A stretch of 64,000 bases of DNA from assembly GCA_963677165.2 (NCBI GenBank), contig CAXXSX010000002.1, positions 5,146,001 through 5,210,000 on the forward strand, in the 5' to 3' direction. This DNA is from JAFGXT01 sp963677165 (lineage in GTDB: Bacteria; Verrucomicrobiota; Lentisphaeria; Victivallales; SZUA-371). The position numbers were made by a program, and so were the translations under genes. Positions within the stretch are counted from its first letter, which is position 1. Each line of letters opens with the position of its first letter. Below, in pieces: positions 47,604 to 56,795 of this stretch. Under the pieces are notes generated by a model. That model searched no databases. It was not told the origin of the DNA and saw nothing but the letters and a program-made list of their open reading frames with translations.

Positions 47604-50225
47604 TTACTTTTTGTTTATATTCAGGCTCTGCTTAAAAAAGTTTAGTTTTACGGGAGTACCATCCGCGGAACATGGTCCGGGGGTTCCCATTTGCCATTGT
47701 TCACCGGCAGGAACGGCCCCGATATCTTTCAATGCGTTACTTTTATCAACCAATAATGTCCCATGTCCGATTGCCGGACTTGAGGGAGTCAACGAGAAAT
47801 TATACCCAGCCGGATTCTGCAGTCCGGCTCCAGTCAGGGTATCGAAATTATACCCATCAGCTCCAGCCATGGTTTTGGTCTGCAAATCAATAGTCGCAGT
47901 AACACAGAGATTATTAAAAAACTCAATAAGACTACCCAGAAATTCCGGCTTTTTAAACATGCCTTTTGCAACAATAACGTTATTGAAAAATTTAAAGTTA
48001 ACCAGCTCACGAGCAGCCTTTCCCGTCATCGGCTGAGGAATTGTCAGTAAGTAAGCGTGCGGAGTATAAATCGTATTATTAAATACCAGAAACCCAGGAT
48101 AGGGAACCATGACGAAGCGTTTCGATATGAGGTTTTTTAACTGACTTAAAGGAGCTCCGCCCATTGCTTTTTTTTGCCAGTTGCGACCACTCACCCCGAT
48201 TTTAAAACATCCAGGCTGCCAGGGCCAGAGCTCCTGGGTCTCCCGGGTATTATAAAAAATATTGCGATAGACAAATATTGGTCCCGGCCATGGCAGTCCA
48301 TCCAGCGGCTGCCAGGAAATAGGCTCAAAGACATCCTTAAATAAATTATGATGAATACTCATGTTTCTGGCGTGATTTTCCGTTTCCAGGGCATTGTCGA
48401 CCAGCTTATCAAAAACATTACCGTAAACCTGAAGATTAATGCTGTTGGAGTTTCCCCAGCAGGACAAGCCTTCAAAGGCGTTACGAATAATATTTCTACG
48501 AATAATCCAGTCAAGTCCAACGCCTCCGGCAATACCAGTTTCGTAATTTTTCATGACCTTACTGTCGTTGCCCTTCCCTTTTCGATGCCACCAGTATATG
48601 GGATAGATCTCCGCCACTTTTGTTGACTTAAAACGTCTTATTACATCCTCCATATCATCAAATGCTGGAAACTGGTGATAAAAACAGTTCTCGATAATAA
48701 CCTTTTCTGCTTTGCGACCATAAACTCCGAACCGGCAGCCGTTGAAAAAACAGTTTTTCACCGTCACATTACCCGCAGAAGTAAGAACCCCGGCCGCCCC
48801 CGGAGTCTCAAAGGTGAGTCCATCTATAGTGACATATGCCTGGCCGGAAAGATCAATATGGAGATTAGCGTGCTGAGTCTTGCTGATATGGTGCCCGTTA
48901 AATCCCGGAGCATTGGTAGCACCGACCGCCATCGTATGACGATTTGGGTCAGTCGAGCCATAACGTCCATCCGGATGGAGTCTGACATAGAGTTTATGTT
49001 CCTGGGGACTGTAATAGAAGCCGTGTTGTGGGCCGGGATATTCTTTCCTTAGTGTAAATTTTTTCAGACAGTCAAGATCCGGATATGGCATAAGATCGGT
49101 TCCGCTATACAAGATTCTGGCGGGATTATATTGAAAAGGAACCGAATAAAGCTGAAGTGACTTATCTTCAAGCTGCCATTTGAGCTTACCTGTACGAATT
49201 TCCGGAAACGCTGCTGAAACAACTACCCTTCCCTGCTCAACTTTATCTGCGCGGATTGTAATGGGAGCCTCCGGAGTTCCTCCACGTCGTAAAACCGGAC
49301 GTTCACAGTAGACTCCTGGTTTGACAATCAAAGTATCTCCAGGTTGAAGCCGGTTAAAAGCCGCTTGCAATCCGGGAAAAGGCGCGGCAGAACTACCGTC
49401 ACCATCCGGTTTGCCGTCAGGGGCTGCGTATACGATACCGGGTTTCCGGCAACGAATCCTTGATACTTTTTTGATTCCCGACACTTTACTGATGGTTTCG
49501 GGTAACAGAGCCTCTTTCCAAACGATGAACCTGCTGATCAGAGTTCCTGCCGGAACGAACATGGTAGCGGATTTACTGTATTCCCGCCGAGCGCCGACTG
49601 CCAGAAGTTTATTTCCGGCCTCGGCGGCAAGCCGAGTAACTTTAGGACATGGTGTCTGACTTCGAAAAACAATCTTTCCGGCCTCGGAATCAATAACAAT
49701 AAGTTCGAGAGATTTTCCGGCTGAAAAGATCAGGAATACTTCATACCAGCGATCCGCAAGAAGACCACTTGCAGCAGGATCAAGGATATAGTCTATGTTT
49801 TTTCTGGTACCAGCCGAAACCATTGCGGCAGGACGATTGCCGTTAAAGACAAAAAATTTATTTGATGCCAGACCGCATTCAATCCCACGCAATCCGTCAG
49901 AGGCACGATTTCGCGAGATTAACGTACCGCTCGGTTTTCCAGAGAACCTGATTTTCAGGTAAAAACTTTGACTGCCAGTATGACGAAATACAGTTCGCAG
50001 GTAGCTGGCCCCGTCAAGCTGAACCACTGTTTTGCCGGAATCCTGTTTTATCAGAAATTTATTTGAATCCAGCTTCTGATTGGAAGCATTATAAGTATTG
50101 ATTTCACGCTGCTGTATTCGGTCCTTGAACCCGTTGTTGAAATTCCAGTCAAAAAAAGGTTCTACAGCAGCAGCCTGAAATGATACGGCAATGGCAATAA
50201 TGATTACAAAATATGCTTTTTTCAT
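47604..50225 (-). CDS. Secreted right-handed beta-helix protein (polysaccharide lyase/hydrolase type)
   Basis: 873 residues. Signal peptide ending AAA. N-terminal LamG-type sandwich (residues about 20-255, SYLRTVFRHTGSQSFYLKIRF), then YAAPDGKPDGDGSSAAPFPGLQAAFNRLQPGDTLIVKPGVY, the common entry to a beta-helix, followed by coils with GG-PEAPITIRAD, VTIDGLTFETPGAAGV, VTVKNCFFNGCRFGV, RNAFEGLSCWGNSNS. Function is inferred from fold; substrate unknown. RBS within AGGTTTCCTAAAC. Confidence 0.75.
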   Translation of the reverse strand: MKKAYFVIIIAIAVSFQAAAVEPFFDWNFNNGFKDRIQQREINTYNASNQKLDSNKFLIKQDSGKTVVQLDGASYLRTVFRHTGSQSFYLKIRFSGKPSGTLISRNRASDGLRGIECGLASNKFFVFNGNRPAAMVSAGTRKNIDYILDPAASGLLADRWYEVFLIFSAGKSLELIVIDSEAGKIVFRSQTPCPKVTRLAAEAGNKLLAVGARREYSKSATMFVPAGTLISRFIVWKEALLPETISKVSGIKKVSRIRCRKPGIVYAAPDGKPDGDGSSAAPFPGLQAAFNRLQPGDTLIVKPGVYCERPVLRRGGTPEAPITIRADKVEQGRVVVSAAFPEIRTGKLKWQLEDKSLQLYSVPFQYNPARILYSGTDLMPYPDLDCLKKFTLRKEYPGPQHGFYYSPQEHKLYVRLHPDGRYGSTDPNRHTMAVGATNAPGFNGHHISKTQHANLHIDLSGQAYVTIDGLTFETPGAAGVLTSAGNVTVKNCFFNGCRFGVYGRKAEKVIIENCFYHQFPAFDDMEDVIRRFKSTKVAEIYPIYWWHRKGKGNDSKVMKNYETGIAGGVGLDWIIRRNIIRNAFEGLSCWGNSNSINLQVYGNVFDKLVDNALETENHARNMSIHHNLFKDVFEPISWQPLDGLPWPGPIFVYRNIFYNTRETQELWPWQPGCFKIGVSGRNWQKKAMGGAPLSQLKNLISKRFVMVPYPGFLVFNNTIYTPHAYLLTIPQPMTGKAARELVNFKFFNNVIVAKGMFKKPEFLGSLIEFFNNLCVTATIDLQTKTMAGADGYNFDTLTGAGLQNPAGYNFSLTPSSPAIGHGTLLVDKSNALKDIGAVPAGEQWQMGTPGPCSADGTPVKLNFFKQSLNINKK

Positions 50226-50235
50226 GAGGTTTCCT

Positions 50236-50262
50236 AAACTTAAAACTTAAAACTTAAAACTT
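50236..50262. repeat. Tandem AAAACTT repeats
   Basis: Four units of AAAACTT just before the stop of the pseudopilin gene and after the start of the beta-helix gene. A slippage-prone spot without an obvious gene effect. Confidence 0.6.
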
Positions 50263-50968
50263 ACCAACTTTTTTTGTCGTGCCAGAAGTCAATTGTACTG
50301 GCATTGCTGCCACTTCCGGAATTAAGACTTTGGCTGTAAGTCCAATACTCTATATGATTGTCCACAAATAAAATATTATTTCCGCCGTCATGACGGTTGG
50401 CAAACTGTCCGCTATAGAATAAAGCAAGCGGTCGTGACGAGGACCCGGCTCCTTTTATATCAGAGCAAAACAACCTGACTGATGGTTTTTTTACATCATA
50501 AATCCGCTGAAAACGTGCATCCTTATCGATGAGATAACTGGCAAGATAAGTACTGAACGAATAACTCCCGTTCGGCATATTACTGTCATTCGGCGCAAGT
50601 ATATCTTTGCCATCACGCCTGCCTGATGGACAAACCGCAACCGGAAGTATATCATTCTGCGATAGAGAAGCCGAATTCGCACATAATGATCCGCTCAGAT
50701 AAGGCACCAGAGTATGACGATCGCGCGGAGAATAAATTGGGCCGAAAAGATATCGTCTGGAATAGTAGCCGTCATCAAGTACGCCGTATCCGTTGTAATC
50801 ATCGGCATAGTTAAGCATAGCTGTCCCAAGCTGCTTTTGATTGCTCTGACACAGGCTTCGGCGAGCAACGTTCCTTGCCCTGCTTAGAGCCGGAAGAAGC
50901 ATCGAGGCCAGAATAGCTATTATCGCTATAACAACCAGGAGTTCAATGAGTGTGAATTTTCTTTTCAT
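50261..50968 (-). CDS. Type II-like pseudopilin (prepilin-type N-terminus, H-x-G-G type)
   Basis: 235 residues. KRKFTLIELLVVIAIIAILA is the prepilin peptidase cleavage site plus the hydrophobic spine; the remainder has LCQSNQKQLGTAMLNYADDY and FANRHDGGNNILFVDNHIEY, the pattern of the large pseudopilin family of Lentisphaerota and Planctomycetota. Inferred to be a secreted or surface pilus-like component. In the same strand block as the beta-helix gene (gap 35 bases). Confidence 0.8.
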   Translation of the reverse strand: MKRKFTLIELLVVIAIIAILASMLLPALSRARNVARRSLCQSNQKQLGTAMLNYADDYNGYGVLDDGYYSRRYLFGPIYSPRDRHTLVPYLSGSLCANSASLSQNDILPVAVCPSGRRDGKDILAPNDSNMPNGSYSFSTYLASYLIDKDARFQRIYDVKKPSVRLFCSDIKGAGSSSRPLALFYSGQFANRHDGGNNILFVDNHIEYWTYSQSLNSGSGSNASTIDFWHDKKSW

Positions 50969-51013
50969 ATGTAACTTTCTCCTTTATTGGTAATTGTTAA
51001 TGTATGAAATCTG

Positions 51014-52066
51014 TTATTTTTTAACCGAACCAGTTGATTCTCCAATAATTAGTTTGCCATCATCTGGACGATATATTAAACGGGAATTGTTTCCAGCAAT
51101 AAAATCATCAATAATGGCCTCTACCTGAGGAAGCGGATTCGGACGGTCAATAATGGTTATTGAAGGAATAAAAGTTGCTGCCATTTCCGGTTGTCCAAAG
51201 GAACATACCGACACATCGCGACCAGGAACAATACCATTATCATGACAGTAACGAAGCACTCCCATCGCCAGCTCCAGTGAAGGACAAAATATCGCGGTTG
51301 GAATTTCCTCTCCGGCAAAAAGCATGGACGCCTCACGCAACGCCGGAACAATTAGATATTCATTCGGATATTTCGGACTAAATTCAAATCTCTGAGAATG
51401 TAATTGATATTTCTGCAAATAACGTTCCCAATAGAAAATTTTTTCACTGAGGGACTGGGTGAGATTTTTACAATAATAGGAGGCAAAACGCCGATGTCCG
51501 GATTCATAAAGATAATCAATCAGTTTCGAAACGGAAACCGGTTCAGGTCCATCCAGACAGCGGACCCCGCTAGCCGTCAGATCATGAAACATGGTTACAA
51601 GTTTATTCCGGTTTTTAATGACGAGTTTATGAACAAAATCATGATTATTCAGTAAAGTATCATGATTGATAAATACCAAGTCAAAATCTCCTGAAAGAAC
51701 TTCTGTAATGAGCGGATCTTCGTTATGACTGTAATACACACATCGAAAATTCATATTACGTTTCCGAGCCGCCATCCTCACCGCCTGCTCCCAAACATTA
51801 TATACCGACTGCTTCTGATGAGCCAGATACGCTATTTTTAGTTTTCTACTGTGTCCAAGACTTCTACGGTTAACAACAAAACGACCGTTCTCATGCAAAA
51901 CAATAACCTTATCGGTCTCAAGTTTCTGCAAAGCCTGACGCGCTGTCATATAACTCACACCGGTTTCCTTTGCCAGTTTGCGAGCTCCGGGTAAACGGTT
52001 TATTACATAATCATCGTTGAGAATTCGCCTTTTCAGCATTTCTGCGATTTTTTCATACTTGCTCAT
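51014..52066 (-). CDS. GntR-type HTH + LacI-type regulator
   Basis: 350 residues. N-terminal YEKIAEMLKRRILNDDYVIN... GARKLAKETGVSYMTARQALQKLETDKVIVLHENGRFVVNR is a GntR winged helix; then a sugar-binding fold (KIAYLAHQKQSVYNVWEQAVRMA, ISVCSFGQPEMAATFIPSITI, DDFIAGNNSRLIYRP). Promoter-proximal palindrome at 52083. Likely controls the downstream pseudopilin/beta-helix/DUF1961 group. Confidence 0.75.
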   Translation of the reverse strand: MSKYEKIAEMLKRRILNDDYVINRLPGARKLAKETGVSYMTARQALQKLETDKVIVLHENGRFVVNRRSLGHSRKLKIAYLAHQKQSVYNVWEQAVRMAARKRNMNFRCVYYSHNEDPLITEVLSGDFDLVFINHDTLLNNHDFVHKLVIKNRNKLVTMFHDLTASGVRCLDGPEPVSVSKLIDYLYESGHRRFASYYCKNLTQSLSEKIFYWERYLQKYQLHSQRFEFSPKYPNEYLIVPALREASMLFAGEEIPTAIFCPSLELAMGVLRYCHDNGIVPGRDVSVCSFGQPEMAATFIPSITIIDRPNPLPQVEAIIDDFIAGNNSRLIYRPDDGKLIIGESTGSVKK

Positions 52067-52104
52067 ACTATACCATTAAGTGACTATACCGTTAACGATA
52101 TAGT
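52067..52104. promoter_or_regulatory. Operator for the GntR/LacI-type regulator
   Basis: ACTATACCATTAAG (52067) and a near-perfect 22-bp palindrome ACTATACCGTTAACGATATA + GT (52083-52104) share the ACTATACC half-site at 16-bp spacing, directly upstream of the regulator ATG. Only one base pair of the palindrome is mismatched. Likely the binding site of the regulator itself. Confidence 0.7.
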
Positions 52105-52225
52105 TATTATAACAGACTTCTCATCGCTTGTCAATACCCCCACAGGACATTTCGAACAATTCGCCCCAAATGAGTAAGGCGTCACTTATTCCGGAAGATT
52201 AAATGTGACTGTTGTGCTTGGTGCA

Positions 52226-52359
52226 TTTTCTGGTAGGGCTCGCTCTCCGAGCATGCCGTCGGCACACCAGTGCCGCAGAGAAAACTTTAAATTCCATTGG
52301 TATTCGTCTGCCGCTGATGCGGCAGCGGCGCGCTGCGGAGAGCGCGCCCTACCAGAAAA
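52226..52359. repeat. 134-bp inverted-repeat element (MITE-like)
   Basis: TTTTCTGGTAGGGCTCGCTC TCCG (52226-52249) is inverted at 52336-52359 with one mismatch. The 86-base interior contains a second hairpin (GCCGC TGAT GCGGC). Located in a 550-bp gene-free stretch. Looks like a short dispersed palindromic element; both strands read GRARSP / GERALPEKG, which is the translation of such repeats. Rest of 52105-52670 holds one more repeat and no gene. Confidence 0.7.
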
Positions 52360-52502
52360 AGGCTTGTCATATGTCTCTACGAAAAGAGTGAGATTACCCA
52401 AATGAGATATTACCAAAATGAACGTAATCGGTCACTTTAGTTCGCATTCTCCACAGAAAACACTGAAAACTACCAGGAAGTAATAAAGATTTGTTGTCTC
52501 TG

Positions 52503-52570
52503 TTACCACAGAAAAAAAACAAAAGCCCCCCGAGAAAAAAAAGAAAATTTCTCAGTGGTCTCTGTGGTAA
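52503..52570. repeat. TTACCACAGA/TCTGTGGTAA inverted repeat
   Basis: Ten-bp perfect inverted repeat over a 48-base purine-rich interior with CAGTGGTC next to the 3' arm, similar to the common CTCAGTGGTCTCTGTGGTAA-type dispersed sequence. Intergenic, 100 bases upstream of the dehydratase stop. Confidence 0.55.
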
Positions 52571-52670
52571 TAAATAAAGGCATAGTGATAAAGTTGCAGT
52601 ACAAGACATATTCCTGAGCAGATTCAGAGATATATCCGGAATACTGAAATATTAGCCATAATTAACTGCA

Positions 52671-53849
52671 TTATTGAGTAATTTCAGTATCGAAAAAAGG
52701 CACAGCGTCTACTGGACGAATATCGGTTAAGTCACCTCTATAATGTCTAAGCTCCCGCGGTTGGTAAGGATGCTTTAACAACTCAGCTTCGTTCAATTCG
52801 ATACCAAGTCCGGGGCGATCAGGAATCAACATCCTGCCATCCCGTACAACGATCTGCTCGTCACTGATATCCTGCCGCCAGGGAACATCAAGCAGCATGG
52901 TTTCAAGAAACATGAAATTCGGAGTACAACCCGCCAGCTGGAGTGAAGCTGCATTGGCAACCGGTCCAGATGGATTATGTGGACAAAACGGAGTATGCCT
53001 GGCTTCAGCCATTGCCGCGATCATCCGCATTTCCATGATGCCTCCGGCATGTGACACATCGGGCTGAGCAAAATCAGCGCACTCCAAATTGAAAAAGCGC
53101 TGAAAATCATATCTGCTGTATAAGCGTTCTCCCGCCGCAATCGGCACCCCGCTGCGACGTTTAACTTCAGCCAGCCCGGCAGGATTATCCGGCGGAATCG
53201 GCTCCTCGAACCAGAGAATATTATACGGCTTCAATGCCTGTCCGATACGGATTGCAGAAGGAACATCAAAACGTCCATGTCCTTCGATCAGCAACTCCAT
53301 ATCATCACCGACAGCATTGGCCACTTTCTCCACGCATTCTACTGCCCTTGACAACTCACCCTTACTGATAGTCATCCATGCCTTGCCGAACGGATCCCAT
53401 TTCAATCCTCTGAATCCGCGTTGACGAACTTGAACAGCCTTTTCGGCAAATTCGTCCGGCGTTTTAGCCGGAGCAAACCAGCCATTGGCATAACAGGGAA
53501 TTGAATCACGGATTTTCCCTCCGAGCAACTGCCAGACCGGAACCTTAAAAATTTTTCCTTTGATATCCCACAGTGCCATTTCAATACCGGCCAGCGCACT
53601 CATTAAAACAGGACCGCCACGCCAGTAGGCATCACGGTAGCAGTCATGACGGAATGCCTCGATATTCTGCGGATCTTTACCGATCAAATATCTTTCCAGT
53701 TCCTGAGTCGCGGCTGCAACCGTCGACTCACGATACTCAAGTGTTGTTTCGCCCCAGCCATGTATTCCAGCATCGGTTTCAACCTTGCAGAACACCCAGT
53801 TGGTACGATAACAGTAACATATATAGTTCTTTACGGCAGTAATTTTCAT
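52671..53849 (-). CDS. Enolase-superfamily sugar-acid dehydratase (galactonate dehydratase-like)
   Basis: 392 residues. MKITAVKNYICYCYRTNWVFCKVETDAGIHGWGETTLEYRE, RGGPVLMSALAGIEMALWDIKGKI, then the barrel with LLIEGHGRFD (metal ligand plus His), NILWFEEPIPPDNPAGL (Glu ligand), IAAGERLYSRYDFQ (Glu ligand) and PFCPHNPSGPVANAASL (catalytic His). The EGHGR and CPHNPSGP segments are those of D-galactonate/gluconate-type dehydratases of the mandelate racemase family. Loss of water from a sugar acid to 2-keto-3-deoxy acid is the expected reaction. Its exact substrate is not fixed by sequence. Confidence 0.8.
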   Translation of the reverse strand: MKITAVKNYICYCYRTNWVFCKVETDAGIHGWGETTLEYRESTVAAATQELERYLIGKDPQNIEAFRHDCYRDAYWRGGPVLMSALAGIEMALWDIKGKIFKVPVWQLLGGKIRDSIPCYANGWFAPAKTPDEFAEKAVQVRQRGFRGLKWDPFGKAWMTISKGELSRAVECVEKVANAVGDDMELLIEGHGRFDVPSAIRIGQALKPYNILWFEEPIPPDNPAGLAEVKRRSGVPIAAGERLYSRYDFQRFFNLECADFAQPDVSHAGGIMEMRMIAAMAEARHTPFCPHNPSGPVANAASLQLAGCTPNFMFLETMLLDVPWRQDISDEQIVVRDGRMLIPDRPGLGIELNEAELLKHPYQPRELRHYRGDLTDIRPVDAVPFFDTEITQ

Positions 53850-53920
53850 GATATGGCCCCGGGAAGTCCGGCCAACCTACTGAAGTTGGCCGGACTGGAA
53901 TATGATATTAGTTTATTGAT

Positions 53921-54703
53921 TTACTTGCTGAACTGATTACTGAGGACACCGATTCCCTCAATGTCAACGTCATAAACATCACCGGCTTTCAGCCATACCG
54001 GCGGCTTACGCGCAAAGCCGCAACCGGCTGGAGTTCCGCTCAAAATCACAGTCCCCGGAGTCAGTGTCATTCCCTGAGAAAGATAGCTGATTAAAAACGG
54101 AATACTGAAAATCAGCAGAGATGTTCTGGAAGTTTGCATAACTTCCCCATTCAAGCGTCCTTCGATCTTCAGATCGGAAGGATCAAGATCAGTTTCAAGC
54201 CATGGTCCCAGCGGACAAAAAGTATCAAGAGATTTTCCGCGAGCCCACTGACCATCTTTGAACTGGCAGTCACGTGCACTGACATCGTTGGCGCAGGTAT
54301 AACCCAAAACGTAATTCATTGCATCGTCCTCGGAAACTCCTTTTGCGGTCTTACCAATTACAACGGCAAGTTCAGCTTCGAAGTCAATCTGACTCGAAAG
54401 CTCAGTCGGCGGCATGATAACCGGAAAATCAGGACCGCTGGCACATGATATCGCCTTAATAAAAAGCAGAGGAGCTTCCGGCGCATCCGATTCACATTCG
54501 TCCGCATGAGCCTTATAATTTTTCCCGATACAAAGAATTGAAACCGGCTTTATCGGACTCAAAAGAGTTACCTCTGAAAGTGGAACACTCTGATCCATGG
54601 TATGCCATTCACCATAGATATCACCGGAAATCAGAGTGATTCGGTCATCACGCAAGACTCCCTGCGATTCTTTTCCTTCATAGCTGAAGCGTACAATTTT
54701 CAT
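53921..54703 (-). CDS. Fumarylacetoacetate hydrolase (FAH) family enzyme
   Basis: 260 residues from ATG 54703 (AAGGAGAATGTTA; an ATG six bases earlier is too close to the RBS). FAH motifs: ILCIGKNYKAHADE, LSSQIDFEAELAVVIGK (E-x-E metal ligands), VLGYTCANDVSARDCQF (D of GY--ANDVSARD), KSLDTFCPLGPWL and LSGTPAGCGF. The usual start of FAH catalysis is hydrolysis of a C-C bond in a 2,4-diketo acid. Together with the dehydratase and SDR this suits 2,4-diketo-3-deoxy-sugar acid hydrolysis. Overlaps the upstream gene by 26 bases. Confidence 0.8.
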   Translation of the reverse strand: MKIVRFSYEGKESQGVLRDDRITLISGDIYGEWHTMDQSVPLSEVTLLSPIKPVSILCIGKNYKAHADECESDAPEAPLLFIKAISCASGPDFPVIMPPTELSSQIDFEAELAVVIGKTAKGVSEDDAMNYVLGYTCANDVSARDCQFKDGQWARGKSLDTFCPLGPWLETDLDPSDLKIEGRLNGEVMQTSRTSLLIFSIPFLISYLSQGMTLTPGTVILSGTPAGCGFARKPPVWLKAGDVYDVDIEGIGVLSNQFSK

Positions 54704-56771
54704 TAACATTCTCCTTATTTTTCAGGTTAAAAATTATTACAGTCAGGCCGTGGCGCATCAGTTGGATTTTCACAGAACCAAGATCATTGGTCATCTGTAC
54801 GTTAAACTGATTCAGCCCATCATGTTCAATATAATCGTAACCGGGAACCTCAAGCGTAGCCGTCGCCTCCGGTAAATGACTCTGAGTTACAACAACAGCG
54901 ACTCGGTTATCGTTCTTAAAAGCCGAGGCTGACAGCTCAGGATTGTCCAGAATAAATCCTTCGGTGTCAATAAACTGCCCGTTCAGAATTAAATCCCTGT
55001 AGCAATCACGTAACCGGTTTACCTCAGTCAGATACTGCTTATAATGCGGCGTCTCATCAATCAGAGCCCGGCAGCGATAGATTTCAATATCACTGCGGTA
55101 TCCGCGCAAAATTGCCATATTGACCCGACGCTCAATATCCGTGTCATCTCGAATATCGCGATCTGTAGTTATAACTTCGGGAAAAGTATAGAGAAATAAT
55201 TCAGGAAATAACCGTACATCAGGCTTTTCCATTTTCTCTTCCCAGTCTGGATTGCCTGCATTGGTTGATCCGGTAATGTTATGAACAAAGTCGATATGGC
55301 AGGCGGTTAAATCCGACAGCCATTCGATCCCAAAGCTGACATCCGGATTTCTTTCCTTGATATATGCCCGCATTTCCCGAAGCATTTCCGCTTTCGCCGC
55401 TACCGCAGTATGAAACGGCACCGGATGACCGTGAGACGGATCACAACAAGGACGTGACGTCCATCCCATCTGATCAAAGAAAATACCATCAACTCCAAGG
55501 TCCAGAGCCCGGTCTATCAGCATCTTGCAGTGTTCCAGCCATTCAGGACACCCCGGACAAGCCGTAACAAATGATTTATTGCCAAACTGACGCAAAGCCG
55601 TCCCATCCCCTCCGAACGGATACCACTCCATATGCTCGGAACCATTGGGATTCTTTACAGAGATACGTTTACCCGTTGTTCGATAAAACTCGGTGTCGGT
55701 ATCAATCAACTGGCCGTTAAAATAAAGAATCAGCTTGCCGCCGCCATCACGAAACTGTCGGATCTGTTCCTTCAGCGCATCGTGCCCCCCCTGCGATTCG
55801 TCAAAGTTAAATTCCGGATAGTTGGTATCATGCCCCCCATGATACCAGCCAAACATAAACAATGTATCAATTCCGGTTTCCATTCCTGATTTGAGAATTC
55901 GCGGCATCTCATCGTGATGAAACATAATTTTTCCGTACTGGTGGCGCATAATAACTCTATGCCAGCCATTAGACTGCAAAATAGAATCAGGAACCGGCCC
56001 GGCATGAAACCAGTTATTTGCCCATTCCCGGTAGATGTGAGCAGCCGTATGCCAATTTCCGGTATAAGGAGCCAGCACATAACCGTTTATGTCGCTATGA
56101 CATCCCGGCTGAACAAACACGTATTTTACCATTCCGGCATCAATTTGTTCCTTACGCTTGCGCAACAAATGAAGTGTATTCTGAAACGATGGATCGTGAC
56201 TGCCAACGTAAAGACCTTCATGATCATCAGCAAAAGTATAGAAGTTCATCGCCTGAAAGCCTGGATAGAGCTTCGATATTTCGAGCGCTTTATTATCCTG
56301 CCCCATATATGCGGTACCCGCATTATCAAGTTCAGACGTAATATCTTTTATTTTATCTCCTCCAAGATACGACCAGTAAAATTGCTGGTCCGGCCTCAGA
56401 TTTATATTTTTCACGAACGGGAACTGAAATTCCCTGATAATAAACTCCGGAGTATTATTCTTTAAACAGGCAGAAAAATCAACTTTGTCACCAGCCAGTT
56501 GCGCACGTACTTCAAGTTGAAAATCAACCACTCCTGCTTCGGAAAACATTTGCCGCCATATGAAAATCAATTCATCGGCTTTCCGGGTTATTTCAGGATG
56601 GCAATCTTCCGCTGTTATCTCTTCTTCCAGCACCTCGTTATGTTGATAAATTATCCGCCACAATCCTTGTCTGCCTGCATAGTTATGACCGGTTGCCAAC
56701 CCGGTAAGTTCCTGCAGGTTGCCGTTATCGTCAACAGAAAACCTTATCTGTTCATTTTCTAAAGTATACAT
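54678..56771 (-). CDS. Glycoside hydrolase-like protein (DUF6259-like, alpha-galactosidase clan type)
   Basis: 697 residues, no signal peptide. Beta N-domain (residues 1-255) followed by a TIM barrel: GIDTLFMFGWYHGGHDTNYPEFN, GGKLILYFNGQLIDTDTEFY, DLGVDGIFFDQMGWTSRPCCDPSHGHP (acidic residue in FFDQ, the position of a nucleophile in such proteins), SFGIEWLSDLTACHIDFVHN. The whole resembles DUF6259/GH36-related proteins. Likely releases the sugar that the downstream oxidative enzymes process. Overlaps the FAH gene by 26 bases, so co-translated. Confidence 0.65.
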   Translation of the reverse strand: MYTLENEQIRFSVDDNGNLQELTGLATGHNYAGRQGLWRIIYQHNEVLEEEITAEDCHPEITRKADELIFIWRQMFSEAGVVDFQLEVRAQLAGDKVDFSACLKNNTPEFIIREFQFPFVKNINLRPDQQFYWSYLGGDKIKDITSELDNAGTAYMGQDNKALEISKLYPGFQAMNFYTFADDHEGLYVGSHDPSFQNTLHLLRKRKEQIDAGMVKYVFVQPGCHSDINGYVLAPYTGNWHTAAHIYREWANNWFHAGPVPDSILQSNGWHRVIMRHQYGKIMFHHDEMPRILKSGMETGIDTLFMFGWYHGGHDTNYPEFNFDESQGGHDALKEQIRQFRDGGGKLILYFNGQLIDTDTEFYRTTGKRISVKNPNGSEHMEWYPFGGDGTALRQFGNKSFVTACPGCPEWLEHCKMLIDRALDLGVDGIFFDQMGWTSRPCCDPSHGHPVPFHTAVAAKAEMLREMRAYIKERNPDVSFGIEWLSDLTACHIDFVHNITGSTNAGNPDWEEKMEKPDVRLFPELFLYTFPEVITTDRDIRDDTDIERRVNMAILRGYRSDIEIYRCRALIDETPHYKQYLTEVNRLRDCYRDLILNGQFIDTEGFILDNPELSASAFKNDNRVAVVVTQSHLPEATATLEVPGYDYIEHDGLNQFNVQMTNDLGSVKIQLMRHGLTVIIFNLKNKENVNENCTLQL

Positions 56772-56795
56772 AATATCTAACGCCTTACAGTTTGT

